Positions 33,822 to 42,645 of a DNA stretch of 64,000 nt are shown here, piece by piece. Made by a program: the position numbers and the translations under genes. How positions within the stretch are numbered: position 1 is the stretch's first letter; every line of letters starts with the position of its first letter. Source of the DNA: Clostridia bacterium. GTDB taxonomy: Bacteria > Bacillota > Clostridia > Christensenellales > Borkfalkiaceae. The DNA lies in contig WSNM01000003.1 of assembly GCA_013316055.1 (NCBI GenBank), positions 1 through 64,000 on the forward strand. Direction: 5' to 3'. Under the pieces are notes generated by a model. It was not told where the DNA came from. It searched no databases and saw nothing but the letters and a program-made list of their open reading frames with translations.

Positions 33822-34916
33822 CTATAATATTTTATCCGCAAGCGCAAGCGCGTTCGCTATGACCTTGTCCATATCGTAATACTTATAATCGGCAAGTCTG
33901 CCGCCGAGGATATACCCCTTTTCCACCGCCATGCGCGCGTATTCCGCCGCGAGGGCGTTATTTTTTTGGTCGTTAACGGGGTAGAACGGCTCGCTTCCGT
34001 CCTTCCACTCTGACGGATACTCGCGCGAGATGACCGTTTTGGGCTGGGCGCCGAACTCGAAATGCTTGTGCTCGATTATCCTTGTATACGGCTGCGCGTG
34101 CGAGGTATAGTTGACGACCGCGTTGCCCTGATAATTGTCGGTTGGAAGCACCTCGGTTTCGAACCTCAGGGTGCGGTATTCCAGCTTGCCGAGGACGTAG
34201 CCGAAAAGCCTGTCCGCCGCGCCCGTGTAAATAATTTGCGAGGCCTGCCACGCAAGCTGCGCCTTATTTTCGCAAAAATCGCAATTAAGCTTTACCGTAC
34301 AGCCTTCGAGCAGCTTTTCGATAAGCTGCGTATAGCCGCCGACGGGTATGCCCTGATATTTGTCGGTAAAATAATTGTTGTCGTAGGTGAAGCGCAGCGG
34401 CAGACGCTTTATTATAAATGCGGGCAAATCGCGGCAGTCCCTGCCCCACTGCTTTTCGGTATATTCCTTGATAAGCTTGTGATAAATGTCCGCGCCGACC
34501 ATACTGAGCGCCTGCTCTTCGAGGTTTTGCGGGGAGGAAACGCCCGCCTCCTTCACCTGCTTATCGATGATTGCACGCGCCTGCGCGGGGGTTGTGACGC
34601 CCCACATTTTGGAAAACGTGTTCATATTGAAGGGCAGATTGTACGCCTCGCCGCCGTACACGGCAACGGGGGAATTGATATAATTGTTGAACTCCGCAAG
34701 GCTTGTGACGTAGTCCCAGACGCGCTTATTCGAGGTGTGGAAGATGTGCGCGCCGTAGCGATGGACGGTAATGCCCTCTACCTCTTCCGTATAAACGTTT
34801 CCGCCGATATGCGGGCGCTTGTCTATGACGAGGCATTTTTTGCCTTTTTTGACTGCCTGATGCGCGAAAACCGAGCCGAAAAGCCCCGCACCGACAATTA
34901 AATAATCATATTTCAT
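33822..34916 (-). CDS. glf: UDP-galactopyranose mutase
   Basis: 364 aa. An FAD-binding start YDYLIVGAGLFGSVFAHQA, then HIGGNVYTEEVEGITVHRYGAHIFHT and ITTPAQA-like segments, are diagnostic. The enzyme converts UDP-galactopyranose to UDP-galactofuranose for cell-surface glycans. Normal family length. No glycosyltransferase neighbours are visible here. Confidence 0.96.
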   Translation of the reverse strand: MKYDYLIVGAGLFGSVFAHQAVKKGKKCLVIDKRPHIGGNVYTEEVEGITVHRYGAHIFHTSNKRVWDYVTSLAEFNNYINSPVAVYGGEAYNLPFNMNTFSKMWGVTTPAQARAIIDKQVKEAGVSSPQNLEEQALSMVGADIYHKLIKEYTEKQWGRDCRDLPAFIIKRLPLRFTYDNNYFTDKYQGIPVGGYTQLIEKLLEGCTVKLNCDFCENKAQLAWQASQIIYTGAADRLFGYVLGKLEYRTLRFETEVLPTDNYQGNAVVNYTSHAQPYTRIIEHKHFEFGAQPKTVISREYPSEWKDGSEPFYPVNDQKNNALAAEYARMAVEKGYILGGRLADYKYYDMDKVIANALALADKIL

Positions 34917-34973
34917 AATTATATAATACTTATTTTTTTAAGATTAGTAAAGCGTTTGAACGTGTGCGGGCGG

Positions 34974-35753
34974 TTAAAAGCCTTTTTCGGCAAGCTCGCG
35001 GCACAGCTGCATATAGAAGGCGTAGATTTTTTCCTTTTTGCTTTTTTTGACCATGAAATCCACAATTTCGCTGTGGGAGACGGAGCCCGAGGTGCATTCT
35101 CCGCGGTAGCTGCCGAACTTGGAGCTTTCCTCGGACACAAGCCCGTCGGTTGCGCCGTTTTCGTACCGCTTGGAGAATATGAGCGGAATGCCCATGACGA
35201 AGTCATCGCGGCTGCGGCGCATTTGCGCGGAATAGCTTTGGCAATAGACCTTATCGGAAAAGTCGATAACCTCCGTTACGGCCTGAGGGGAGCTTTTAAG
35301 CTGTTCGCACACGGCGAGCGAGTCCGGACGCCTATCGCCGAATATGCGGTAGACGGTGTTGACCCAGAAGGCAATGAATTTTTTGACGGGCTTAGGCATA
35401 GAGGAAATTTTTGTGGCTATCTGCGAGCCCTTGTGCGGGGTGCAAAGGGTTGTGAGCGAGGCGACCGCGTCCTCCATTCCCAAATGCTCTATCATATACC
35501 TTGCGTCGAGCCCGCCCTTCGAGTGCGCGATTATATTGACCTTGTCGGTCTGCTCCGCCTGCAAAATTTCGGTAATCTGCGCTTTCAGCTGGGCGGCGTT
35601 GCCCTCCACCGTGCCGAAGCCGTCCGTTTTGGCGGTGTAGACGCGGCAGCCCTCCGCCCTTAAAATTTTTTCGATTTTGCCGAACGCCTTGAAATATTTG
35701 AAGTCCTTTAAAATTATACCGTGTGCAAGAATTATCGGGTATTTGGTTTTCAT
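34974..35753 (-). CDS. Lipase-like alpha/beta hydrolase
   Basis: 259 aa from the ATG at 35753, which overlaps the stop of the lyase gene as ATGA. PIILAHGI near the start forms the oxyanion region; nucleophile Ser lies in IAHSKGGLDARY, the triacylglycerol-lipase type elbow. No signal peptide, so intracellular. Substrate unknown. Confidence 0.85.
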   Translation of the reverse strand: MKTKYPIILAHGIILKDFKYFKAFGKIEKILRAEGCRVYTAKTDGFGTVEGNAAQLKAQITEILQAEQTDKVNIIAHSKGGLDARYMIEHLGMEDAVASLTTLCTPHKGSQIATKISSMPKPVKKFIAFWVNTVYRIFGDRRPDSLAVCEQLKSSPQAVTEVIDFSDKVYCQSYSAQMRRSRDDFVMGIPLIFSKRYENGATDGLVSEESSKFGSYRGECTSGSVSHSEIVDFMVKKSKKEKIYAFYMQLCRELAEKGF

Positions 35754-36925
35754 TTTCTCTCTTTTAGCAAATATGCGCGCACGCCGTCCGCAAAGCGGTT
35801 GAGCCCGTCTGTAAGGGTTGAGCGCGGGCATGCTAAATTTATGCGGACAAACTTGCTGCCGTTGCCGCGGTATTGATTGCCCGCGGTTATGTAGAGCCCG
35901 TTATATGCGCGAACGAACGAGCAGAGCTTTTCCGCATCGTCGGTGATTTTTGAGCAGTCGAGCCAGAGCAGATAGGTTGCCTCCGCCCTGACTATTTGGA
36001 TTTGCGGAAGGGCGTTACCTATAAATTGTTGCGCATAAGCGCGGTTTTTAAACAAATAGCCGCGCAGAGCGTCAAGCCATTCGCCGCCCTCGGTAAAAGC
36101 CGCGATTGTTGCGTCCACGGCAAAGGCGTTGGGCTCGGCAACCTCGTCGCTGTTGAGCCCGCGGAAGATTTTATTGCGCAGTGCGGCATTTGGCACGCAC
36201 ACCGCCGCCGATTGCAGACCCGCAAGGTTGAACGCCTTGCTTGCAGCCATGCAGGTGACGGAGATATCCGCGCAGGCCTTGGAAACAGACATAAACGGCA
36301 CATATTCCCGCCCCAACGCCGTTATATCGCAATGAATTTCGTCCGACAGCACGGTTACGCCGTGGCGGGCGCACAGCTCGCCGATTTTGGAAAGCTCTGC
36401 CGCGGAAGGAATTTTGCCGGCGGGGTTTATGGGGTTGCAGAGTATGAGCATTGTGGTATTGGGCATAGCGAGCTTTTGCGCTAAATCCTCGAAATCGAAG
36501 CTGTAAACGCCGTTTTTGTAGGCGAGCTTGTTTTCGAGGACGTGTCTGCCCGTGTTTTCGATGGAATGGAAAAATATGTCGTACACCGGCGTTTGCACCA
36601 CAACGCTGTCGCCGACGTTGGTTATGCGCTTGACCGCGCTGGTGATTGCGGGGATTACGCCCGTGCAGAAGCAGAGCCATTCCTTATCAATTACAGTGCC
36701 GTGGCGGGTCTGCCACCAGCTTATTATAGCGGAATACCACTCCTGCGGCACCGTTTGGTAGCCGAATATGCCTTGATTAAGCTTGTTTTGCAGGGCTTGG
36801 AGTACGGCGGGAGCCGCTTTGAAGTCCATATCCGCAACCCACATTGGCAGCTCGTTTTCACCTACGTCCCATTTAAGGGAATTTGTGCCGCGGCGGGTGG
36901 TTGCCTCGTCAAAGGAGTACTGCAT
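35750..36925 (-). CDS. MalY/PatB-type cystathionine beta-lyase (PLP enzyme)
   Basis: 391 aa. The fold-type I aminotransferase pattern is complete: MWVADMDF near 28, TPVYDIFF, CNPINPAGK, DEIHCDI and the PLP lysine in AASKAFNLAGLQ. MalY/PatB enzymes cleave cystathionine or cysteine S-conjugates. It is the middle gene of an operon DUF3737-lyase-lipase with 1-bp gap and 4-bp overlap. Confidence 0.92.
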   Translation of the reverse strand: MQYSFDEATTRRGTNSLKWDVGENELPMWVADMDFKAAPAVLQALQNKLNQGIFGYQTVPQEWYSAIISWWQTRHGTVIDKEWLCFCTGVIPAITSAVKRITNVGDSVVVQTPVYDIFFHSIENTGRHVLENKLAYKNGVYSFDFEDLAQKLAMPNTTMLILCNPINPAGKIPSAAELSKIGELCARHGVTVLSDEIHCDITALGREYVPFMSVSKACADISVTCMAASKAFNLAGLQSAAVCVPNAALRNKIFRGLNSDEVAEPNAFAVDATIAAFTEGGEWLDALRGYLFKNRAYAQQFIGNALPQIQIVRAEATYLLWLDCSKITDDAEKLCSFVRAYNGLYITAGNQYRGNGSKFVRINLACPRSTLTDGLNRFADGVRAYLLKERK

Positions 36926-36926
36926 T

Positions 36927-37772
36927 TTACGCGCTCTCCTTACAGCTTATCAGCGTTTTAGATACGTCGACCTTGTCCGCTTCGAGGATAAGCTCGCCTA
37001 TGCTGTCGGCGGTGATTTTGCCGCCGAGGGGGTTCTTTATACTGTCTACACCCCCGCATATGTCCGCTTCAACGGTGGAATATTCGAAGGCGAGCGTTGT
37101 ATTTATAAGCCTGCAATTGACAAGCTTTAAATTTTTTATGTAGCAAAGGCCCTGCAAGCTTTCCAGCGTGCAGTCGATAAAGATGAGGTTTTCAGAATTC
37201 CAGCCTAAATATTCGCCGGAGATATAGGAATTGTACACGGTGACGTTTTTGCTGTTCCAGAAGCTGTCCTTGGACATAAGACGGGAGTTGCGCACGGTTA
37301 TATCCCGCGCGCCGTCAAAGCAATAGTCGCCGTTTATAATAAGGCTGTCGGCGGTGACGTTTTGGCAATTCATACCGAAGTATGCGCCGTTTGCCGTTAC
37401 GTTTTTAAGGGTGACGTCCGTGCAGCTCCACAGCGTTTCGGCAGCGTCGGGCATTTCAACATTTTCGAGAACTATGTCCGACGTGCGGCGGAAGGTTTTA
37501 GGCGCTTCTATAATGCAGTCGGTAAAGCGGACGTTTTGGGTGTACCACACACCCGCGCGGGCGGTAGGAGTAAAGCGGCATTTGTTGAGCGTGGCGTTTT
37601 TTGAGTACCAGAGCGGGTACTTCCACCCGAACTCGCTTGAGGTAAGCTGTATGTCACAGCTTTCCTTTAAGGGCGACTCGCCGTCGCAGAAGGTGCAATT
37701 TATTATTTTCATATCGCGGGCAAAAAACAGCGCGCGCTCGCCCGTGAGTGTTTTTTTGCGGATTTCGGTCAT
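36927..37772 (-). CDS. DUF3737 parallel beta-helix protein
   Basis: 281 aa from the ATG at 37772 with AAGGAG upstream; 39 extra residues of the longer frame are rejected. Repeating short strands (NCTFCDGESPLKESCDI, WKYPLWYSKNATLNKC, DITVRNSRL) form a pectate-lyase-like helix. Function in Bacillota is unknown; no catalytic residues can be assigned. Confidence 0.88.
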   Translation of the reverse strand: MTEIRKKTLTGERALFFARDMKIINCTFCDGESPLKESCDIQLTSSEFGWKYPLWYSKNATLNKCRFTPTARAGVWYTQNVRFTDCIIEAPKTFRRTSDIVLENVEMPDAAETLWSCTDVTLKNVTANGAYFGMNCQNVTADSLIINGDYCFDGARDITVRNSRLMSKDSFWNSKNVTVYNSYISGEYLGWNSENLIFIDCTLESLQGLCYIKNLKLVNCRLINTTLAFEYSTVEADICGGVDSIKNPLGGKITADSIGELILEADKVDVSKTLISCKESA

Positions 37773-37883
37773 TTTCTTCTCCTTGTGAATTCTGATAATA
37801 TTTTTATTGTAGCACAGCTGCGCAGGATTTTCAAGTCCTTTCGCAAAAGCTGAAATTTGCAAGAAAAAACAAGCGGTAAACGC

Positions 37884-37912
37884 TTGCATTGCGGACGGTT
37901 AGTTGTTATAAT
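37884..37912 (+). promoter_or_regulatory. Promoter of the tRNA-Val/tRNA-Ala pair
   Basis: TTGCAT (37884-37889), 17 bp, TATAAT (37907-37912); transcription would start about 7 bases before the tRNA. Confidence 0.75.
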
Positions 37913-37925
37913 TAAAGTGCTTTTA

Positions 37926-38002
37926 GGGGGCATAGCTCAGTTGGTCAGAGCGCTTGCTTGACATGCAAGAGGTCGATGGTTCGAGCCCATTTGTTCCCAC
38001 CA
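37926..38002 (+). tRNA. tRNA-Val (GAC)
   Basis: 77 nt with encoded CCA; anticodon loop TTGACAT (GAC). The acceptor stem has two G-U pairs. Confidence 0.94.
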
Positions 38003-38008
38003 AAATTC

Positions 38009-38084
38009 GGGGATATAGCACAGTTGGTAGCGCGATACGTTCGCAACGTATAGGTCAGGGGTTCGAATCCCCTTATCTCCACCA
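38009..38084 (+). tRNA. tRNA-Ala (CGC)
   Basis: 76 nt with encoded CCA, six bases after tRNA-Val. The anticodon loop TTCGCAA gives CGC. The acceptor GGGGATA/TATCTCC has the G3-U70 pair that identifies alanine tRNAs. Confidence 0.94.
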
Positions 38085-38148
38085 TTTGCGTTAAAGTCTG
38101 AACACGAGGCGTTCGGGCTTTATTTTTTTGTTATGTGCACGCTATGCA

Positions 38149-38177
38149 TTGAAAAAAGCGGGCGCTTGTGATATAAT
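38149..38177 (+). promoter_or_regulatory. Promoter of rhomboid gene
   Basis: TTGAAA (38149-38154), 17 bp, TATAAT (38172-38177). The predicted start leaves a short leader with AGAGG before the second ATG. Confidence 0.75.
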
Positions 38178-38200
38178 TGTTATAAAACAGAGGTATGGAA

Positions 38201-38953
38201 ATGAAGAAGGCTAATTATAAAAAATATTTGACTGTCACTAATTTATTATTGTTAATACTTACTGTTTTTTATTTGTTAGACCACTATTTGCCCTTCCCCA
38301 AAAATTACTCTGGCTTTTACTGGGCAAACGACGACAAAGGTGCAATCGGCTATATATTCGGATATTGCGGCGGTTTATTGACTAACTTTTTAGGGACAGG
38401 TAAGGTTTTAGACCCTAACGGTACCGAAATATATCGATATGCGACGCATATGCTTCTTCATAGACATTTGTTGGCCCTTATAACTAATTTAGTCGGATTA
38501 TATTTTATTGGCAATTATGCGGAAAAGCGTTTCGGACGGTGGTTGACTTATATTATATTTATTGTAGTGGGCGTAGCCGAAGTGTTTATAACCGACCCGC
38601 TGTATATCGCAATGGCGCCGTCAAAGGCGGAAGAAGTGGCAACTACCGTTGCCGTAGGCGCATCCGGCGGAATTTTCGGGCTTATAGGCGCTTCGCTTGC
38701 GGCATTGTTTTTTGACGTTAAAAGCTTTAAAAAAATAGGCAAGCCGACTATAATTATATCGGCAATTTACGGAGTGCTGACAACCTATGTGACGAGCTTC
38801 GGCTGGACAACCGTTTGTCACAATGTTTCTTTGATATTAGGGCTGATTTTGGGCGTTTTGATTATACTGCCGTTTTTCCTGTTAAAAAAGGGCAAATTTG
38901 CCCGTGCAGAGAATACGGAAATTCAAGCTGACGCCGATAAAAATACGTTTTAG
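38201..38953 (+). CDS. Rhomboid-family intramembrane serine protease
   Basis: 250 aa; the second ATG (38201) is chosen because AGAGG lies 7 nt before it, while the first (38195) is only 1-2 nt away. Six hydrophobic helices. Catalytic Ser in GASGGIFG and His in VCHNVSLILGL; an HxxxxxxxxN-like motif (HRHLLALITN) supplies the oxyanion region. The acidic loop after helix 1 is longer than usual. It cleaves membrane proteins; substrate unknown. Confidence 0.88.
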   Translation: MKKANYKKYLTVTNLLLLILTVFYLLDHYLPFPKNYSGFYWANDDKGAIGYIFGYCGGLLTNFLGTGKVLDPNGTEIYRYATHMLLHRHLLALITNLVGLYFIGNYAEKRFGRWLTYIIFIVVGVAEVFITDPLYIAMAPSKAEEVATTVAVGASGGIFGLIGASLAALFFDVKSFKKIGKPTIIISAIYGVLTTYVTSFGWTTVCHNVSLILGLILGVLIILPFFLLKKGKFARAENTEIQADADKNTF

Positions 38954-39004
38954 GTTTTGCATTAGTTAAAGCCCGAATACAATGCTTAAAAGGAGCGGAA
39001 ATTT

Positions 39005-39313
39005 ATGGATTGGGTGTTATATTTGGTTATAGGCATAATTGCAGTAACCTTGCTTACCGTTTTGATAATTGTGCCTGCGGTGCATTTCAGTAAAAAACAG
39101 CCCGCGCAGTTAGACGATATTCATAAGGGAATGTCCGAAGCGGAAATGCTTGAAAAATTAGGAAAACCGAAAAAGACCGAGCAAGTCGATGCAGGCATGA
39201 AATTATTCCTTTACCATCAGGTTGACAAGGGCGGGTTTTTGCTGTGGTCGTATTACAAGGACTTTGTGATTTTGACAAAGGACGGGGTTGTTATACACAT
39301 AGCTTATTTGTAA
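39005..39313 (+). CDS. Small anchored protein with SmpA/BamE-like domain
   Basis: 102 aa. One N-terminal transmembrane helix (about 4-27), then a domain with KGMSEAEMLEKLGKPKK, the pattern of SmpA/OmlA-like folds. AAGGAG precedes the ATG. It may be an extracytoplasmic adaptor; function unknown. Confidence 0.75.
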   Translation: MDWVLYLVIGIIAVTLLTVLIIVPAVHFSKKQPAQLDDIHKGMSEAEMLEKLGKPKKTEQVDAGMKLFLYHQVDKGGFLLWSYYKDFVILTKDGVVIHIAYL

Positions 39314-39339
39314 AATTAACGTATCAAAGGAGGTTATAT

Positions 39340-40188
39340 ATGCTATCGCCTGTAATTTGCGTTATTATTGCCATAGCTACCGCACTTGTTTTCCTTGGCG
39401 TAATATTTTTAATACGCCACTTAATACAAAGAAAATATAATAATTTTGTATTGCAGAACAGCATATGCCTGAAACAGCTGAACGAAATTAACCAACGTTA
39501 CAGCTTTTATCCTTATAAAAGCTTTGACCAGTGCCATACATATGATAATGAAAAAATGTACGATACTGTTTCCTGCACGGATTATTTAATTTATCAGCTG
39601 CAATTTAAAAGTAAAAGAATTTTCAGTCAGATAACCAAGATAAGCGAAAATAAGAAGCAGTATTCAAATTATCTTAATGAAATAAAAGCAATTACTCAAT
39701 TCGGGCAATTTCAAGCGCCGATTGGCATGTTAAAGCTTGATAACCTGATAAAAACAGAAGAGCGGCTGTTAAAAGTAAATACGCTTTGCGCTCCCGCCAC
39801 ACAATTTAATTTAACCGTTACCTTATACTGCTCTACAATTGACGGACGAATATACGATAAAAAAAGCGAATGCTTTTCTGTTAACGACCTTTTTACGCTT
39901 AGCAGAAGATTAAACAACAAAAGCGTTGGTTTTTATAACGACCGCGAAATCTGGGACGCCATTTGCCGCGTGGAAAGAGGAAGAGTTTCTAATAAAATGA
40001 GATTTTCGATATACGAGAGAGACGGTTACAGATGCTGTAAATGCGGAATTTCCGCAAGCTTTGCGCAATTAGAAATAGACCACATACTGCCCATTGCAAA
40101 AGGCGGTAAAACTGTTTATGAAAATTTACAAACCTTATGCCATAAATGCAATGTGGAAAAGGGCGTCAGCCACATTAAATACCGATAA
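39340..40188 (+). CDS. Membrane-anchored HNH endonuclease-like protein
   Basis: 282 aa from the ATG at 39340, preceded by AAAGGAGG. A transmembrane helix (about 4-26) is followed by a helical region and a C-terminal HNH domain (about 225-275): YERDGYRCCKCG, EIDHILPIAKGG and LQTLCHKCNVEKG, with both CxxC zinc pairs and the catalytic His. An HNH nuclease tethered to the membrane is unusual and could act on incoming DNA, but there is no linked methylase or toxin system. It ends 4 bp from a convergent hydrolase gene. Confidence 0.85.
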   Translation: MLSPVICVIIAIATALVFLGVIFLIRHLIQRKYNNFVLQNSICLKQLNEINQRYSFYPYKSFDQCHTYDNEKMYDTVSCTDYLIYQLQFKSKRIFSQITKISENKKQYSNYLNEIKAITQFGQFQAPIGMLKLDNLIKTEERLLKVNTLCAPATQFNLTVTLYCSTIDGRIYDKKSECFSVNDLFTLSRRLNNKSVGFYNDREIWDAICRVERGRVSNKMRFSIYERDGYRCCKCGISASFAQLEIDHILPIAKGGKTVYENLQTLCHKCNVEKGVSHIKYR

Positions 40189-40192
40189 ATTA

Positions 40193-40981
40193 TTAATTGC
40201 CGCATTTTTGCAGGAATTGTTCCAGATAAGCGTTGAATTGCTGCGGGGTATCCATGTTTACGCAGTGTCCCGTCCCCTCGAAAATAACCTTGTCGCAGTG
40301 CTCGTACTCCGCCCATTCGTTGACAATTTCGATTTCCGCGGGTATGTCGTGCCCGCCGCAGCCAACCAACAATTTGTACTGACGGGGTGTTTTTTTATAC
40401 TTGTTTACAAGCTTTTGCAGACCCGCAAGATACCTGAAGGAGCTTTTTTTAAATTGGATATTCAGATTGTAGAACTCCGTTTGCGCCCGACTTGTGTAAG
40501 CGGAAATTTTTTTGTTTGCCTTTGCAAACCATTTTATCGAGAACATTGCCTTAAACATCATTTGCATTTGCCCCTTTGAGTTTGCCTTTTGCCTTTTTGC
40601 ATCGAAATTGTTGACGTCGTAGCCGCCGAAGCAGGCGAGTGAAAGCACCTTGTCGGCATACCTGTTGGCAAAGTCCTGTATAAAAACCGAGCCCAGCGAC
40701 ACCCCGACTAAATGCGCGGCGGGAATATTGTGCTTTTGGAAAATGCCGGCTATCCATTCCGACATTTTTTCTATGTTGTCGCCCTTGCGCGCATTGAGCG
40801 ATTTGCCGTGGCCAAGAATATCGACCGCCAGCAAATTGTATTTGCCGGAGAAATATTCGAACTGCTTTTGAAACATTCTGCTGTCAACAAACGCGGCATG
40901 GACAAACACAAGCCACTCCCTTTGATGTGTATCGTCTATATAATAGGCAACGGGTGAATTTTCAAGATATAAGCCTTCCAT
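40193..40981 (-). CDS. Alpha/beta hydrolase
   Basis: 262 aa. LVFVHAAFVDSRMF (oxyanion), DILGHGKS, nucleophile Ser in VGVSLGSVF, Asp in the late strand near CGGHDIP and His in GTGHCVNMD. Generic alpha/beta hydrolase; substrate unknown. Transcribed convergently to the HNH gene. Confidence 0.88.
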   Translation of the reverse strand: MEGLYLENSPVAYYIDDTHQREWLVFVHAAFVDSRMFQKQFEYFSGKYNLLAVDILGHGKSLNARKGDNIEKMSEWIAGIFQKHNIPAAHLVGVSLGSVFIQDFANRYADKVLSLACFGGYDVNNFDAKRQKANSKGQMQMMFKAMFSIKWFAKANKKISAYTSRAQTEFYNLNIQFKKSSFRYLAGLQKLVNKYKKTPRQYKLLVGCGGHDIPAEIEIVNEWAEYEHCDKVIFEGTGHCVNMDTPQQFNAYLEQFLQKCGN

Positions 40982-41009
40982 TTTTTACTCCTTGATATTT
41001 TTTAATTGC

Positions 41010-41789
41010 TTAAGAAATCAAAACCTGCGCCTGATAATTCCATTGCAGTATGCCAGACAGCACTATAAGCTGTACGGTGAATTCGGGGGCGGTGTTGTAT
41101 TCGGTTTTGGCGGCTTGCAAAAGCCTTTCGATTATTCGGACGCGGTTTTCTTCCGTACAGTCGGCGCAAAGATAGTCGCCCTGCGGAAGAATTTTGATTG
41201 CGGCTGCTTTTGCAAACCGCGTGCAGACGGCAAACAAGCGGGACTTGCCGTTCTGTTCGTAAATGCCAGCCAAATCCTCAAAAGAAAATTCCGCTTTAAG
41301 GCCGTCGGGCAGACTGTCGTAAAAGTGCTTGTGGTAATTCCATAAATTGTCCAGCGTGGGGGCATGCATTGTATCCGACAACAGAATTACCCTTTGCGGA
41401 TAATATTTGACAAACATATTTGACTGAGGCTGTGCGCCGCTCAATTTATTTTCGTAAAAGGTGCGCGCACGGCGGATTTTTGTTTTTGCATAATTCAGCT
41501 GTGCGATTTTTTGGTCTGCGCCTACCTCTGCCTGCTTTAACGTTGCAATTATTTTACCGAAATCGTCGTATGCAAGAATGTCCTTTATTTCCGAAAGAGT
41601 TAAATCCATACACTGCAAGGCTTTTATTGTGTTGAGCCGTATAATTTCGCTTTGAGAATAATATCGGTAGCCCGTCCACTCGTCCACCTTGCAGGGCTTG
41701 ACTAAATTTATGCGGTCGTAATGCCTTAACGCTTCCGTTGTCATACCGACAATTTTTGCCGCCTGACTTATGGTAAAATAATTTTTCAC
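41010..41789 (-). CDS. MerR-family regulator
   Basis: 259 aa from GTG at 41789; upstream residues in the longer frame cover the promoter and are rejected. The winged helix FTISQAAKIVGMTTEALRHYDRINLVKP is followed by a dimer helix (about 75-115) and a ligand-binding domain of GyrI-like size. It is divergent from a lipoprotein gene whose promoter has the 19-bp spacer typical of MerR activation. AAGGA lies 14 nt before the GTG, a weak site. Confidence 0.88.
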   Translation of the reverse strand: MKNYFTISQAAKIVGMTTEALRHYDRINLVKPCKVDEWTGYRYYSQSEIIRLNTIKALQCMDLTLSEIKDILAYDDFGKIIATLKQAEVGADQKIAQLNYAKTKIRRARTFYENKLSGAQPQSNMFVKYYPQRVILLSDTMHAPTLDNLWNYHKHFYDSLPDGLKAEFSFEDLAGIYEQNGKSRLFAVCTRFAKAAAIKILPQGDYLCADCTEENRVRIIERLLQAAKTEYNTAPEFTVQLIVLSGILQWNYQAQVLIS

Positions 41790-41806
41790 TTTTTTTAAAA
41801 TTATCC

Positions 41807-41867
41807 TTGACTTTTGTGTTACACAAAAGTTTATGCTGATTATAGCATTGCATAAATCAAATGTCAA
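41807..41867. promoter_or_regulatory. Divergent MerR-type promoter region
   Basis: Plus strand: TTGACT (41807-41812), 19-bp spacer, TATGCT (41832-41837), with the palindrome CTTTTGTGT-T-ACACAAAAG inside, the arrangement a MerR protein untwists. Minus strand: TTGACA (41867-41862), 17 bp, TATAAT (41844-41839) drives the regulator, whose leader crosses the same palindrome. Confidence 0.85.
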
Positions 41868-41892
41868 ACAACAAATTTTAAGGAGCTTTATT

Positions 41893-42552
41893 ATGAAAAA
41901 ACTGACGGTATTATTGCTTGCGCTTTGCGGCGTATTGGTTCTGGCGCTTGGCGGGTGTGCGAACGGCGATACGTTTACACAAAAGACATATTCAAGCGGC
42001 GACAGTGTAATTGAGAAAATTTGGGTGAACGTTGAGGACAGAGAGCTGGAAATAGGCGCTTCGGAGGATAATCAAGCTTATATCGACTACTTTGACGGCG
42101 AAAAGGAGTTTCTGGATATTAAGCTTGCCGACAAGCAGCTGACGGTGGAATTGAAATACAACAAGGTATGGACGGATTTTATAGGCGCGAAGCCCGCGGC
42201 AGGCTTCCGCAAAATAAAAATAAGGGTGCCGGACGGAGTGATTGCGGAGCTTTATGCAAAAACAACGAACGGGAGCATAAAGACTGAACCGCTTTCTGTT
42301 ACGGAAAAGCTGAGCCTTGACGCGGACGGCGGAAATATCGTCTGCGAACGGCTGAGCGTGGGCAAGGCTGTTGATTTTAAAGCTAAAAACGGGAATATTA
42401 CCGCCTCTGTTATCGGCGGGTGGGACGATTTTTCTATCAGCTGTAAGATAAAAAAGGGCGAGTGTAATTTGCCGCTGAATAAGGAAAACGGCGCAAAAGC
42501 GCTTTTTGCGGACTGCAATAACGGCAATATCGATATAGAATTTGTAAAATAG
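41893..42552 (+). CDS. DUF4097-like lipoprotein
   Basis: 219 aa. A lipoprotein signal (MKKLTVLLLALCGVLVLA, lipobox LGGC). The rest is a beta-helix-like repeat (IKIRVPDGVIAELYAKTTNGSIKTE, DADGGNIVCERL, KAKNGNITASV) typical of DUF4097. AAGGAG precedes the ATG. Likely activated by the adjacent MerR protein; possibly an envelope-stress component. Confidence 0.87.
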   Translation: MKKLTVLLLALCGVLVLALGGCANGDTFTQKTYSSGDSVIEKIWVNVEDRELEIGASEDNQAYIDYFDGEKEFLDIKLADKQLTVELKYNKVWTDFIGAKPAAGFRKIKIRVPDGVIAELYAKTTNGSIKTEPLSVTEKLSLDADGGNIVCERLSVGKAVDFKAKNGNITASVIGGWDDFSISCKIKKGECNLPLNKENGAKALFADCNNGNIDIEFVK

Positions 42553-42567
42553 CGGGTAAATTTGCGG

Positions 42568-42604
42568 GGCGGACGATTTCGGGGTTGAAATCGTCCGCCT
42601 TTTA
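42568..42604 (+). terminator. Terminator after DUF4097 gene
   Basis: 13-bp perfect stem (42568-42580 with 42587-42599) followed by TTTT. Confidence 0.85.
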
Positions 42605-42645
42605 AGCTACAATATAAAAAACACCTTGAAGCTACGGAAAGAGTT

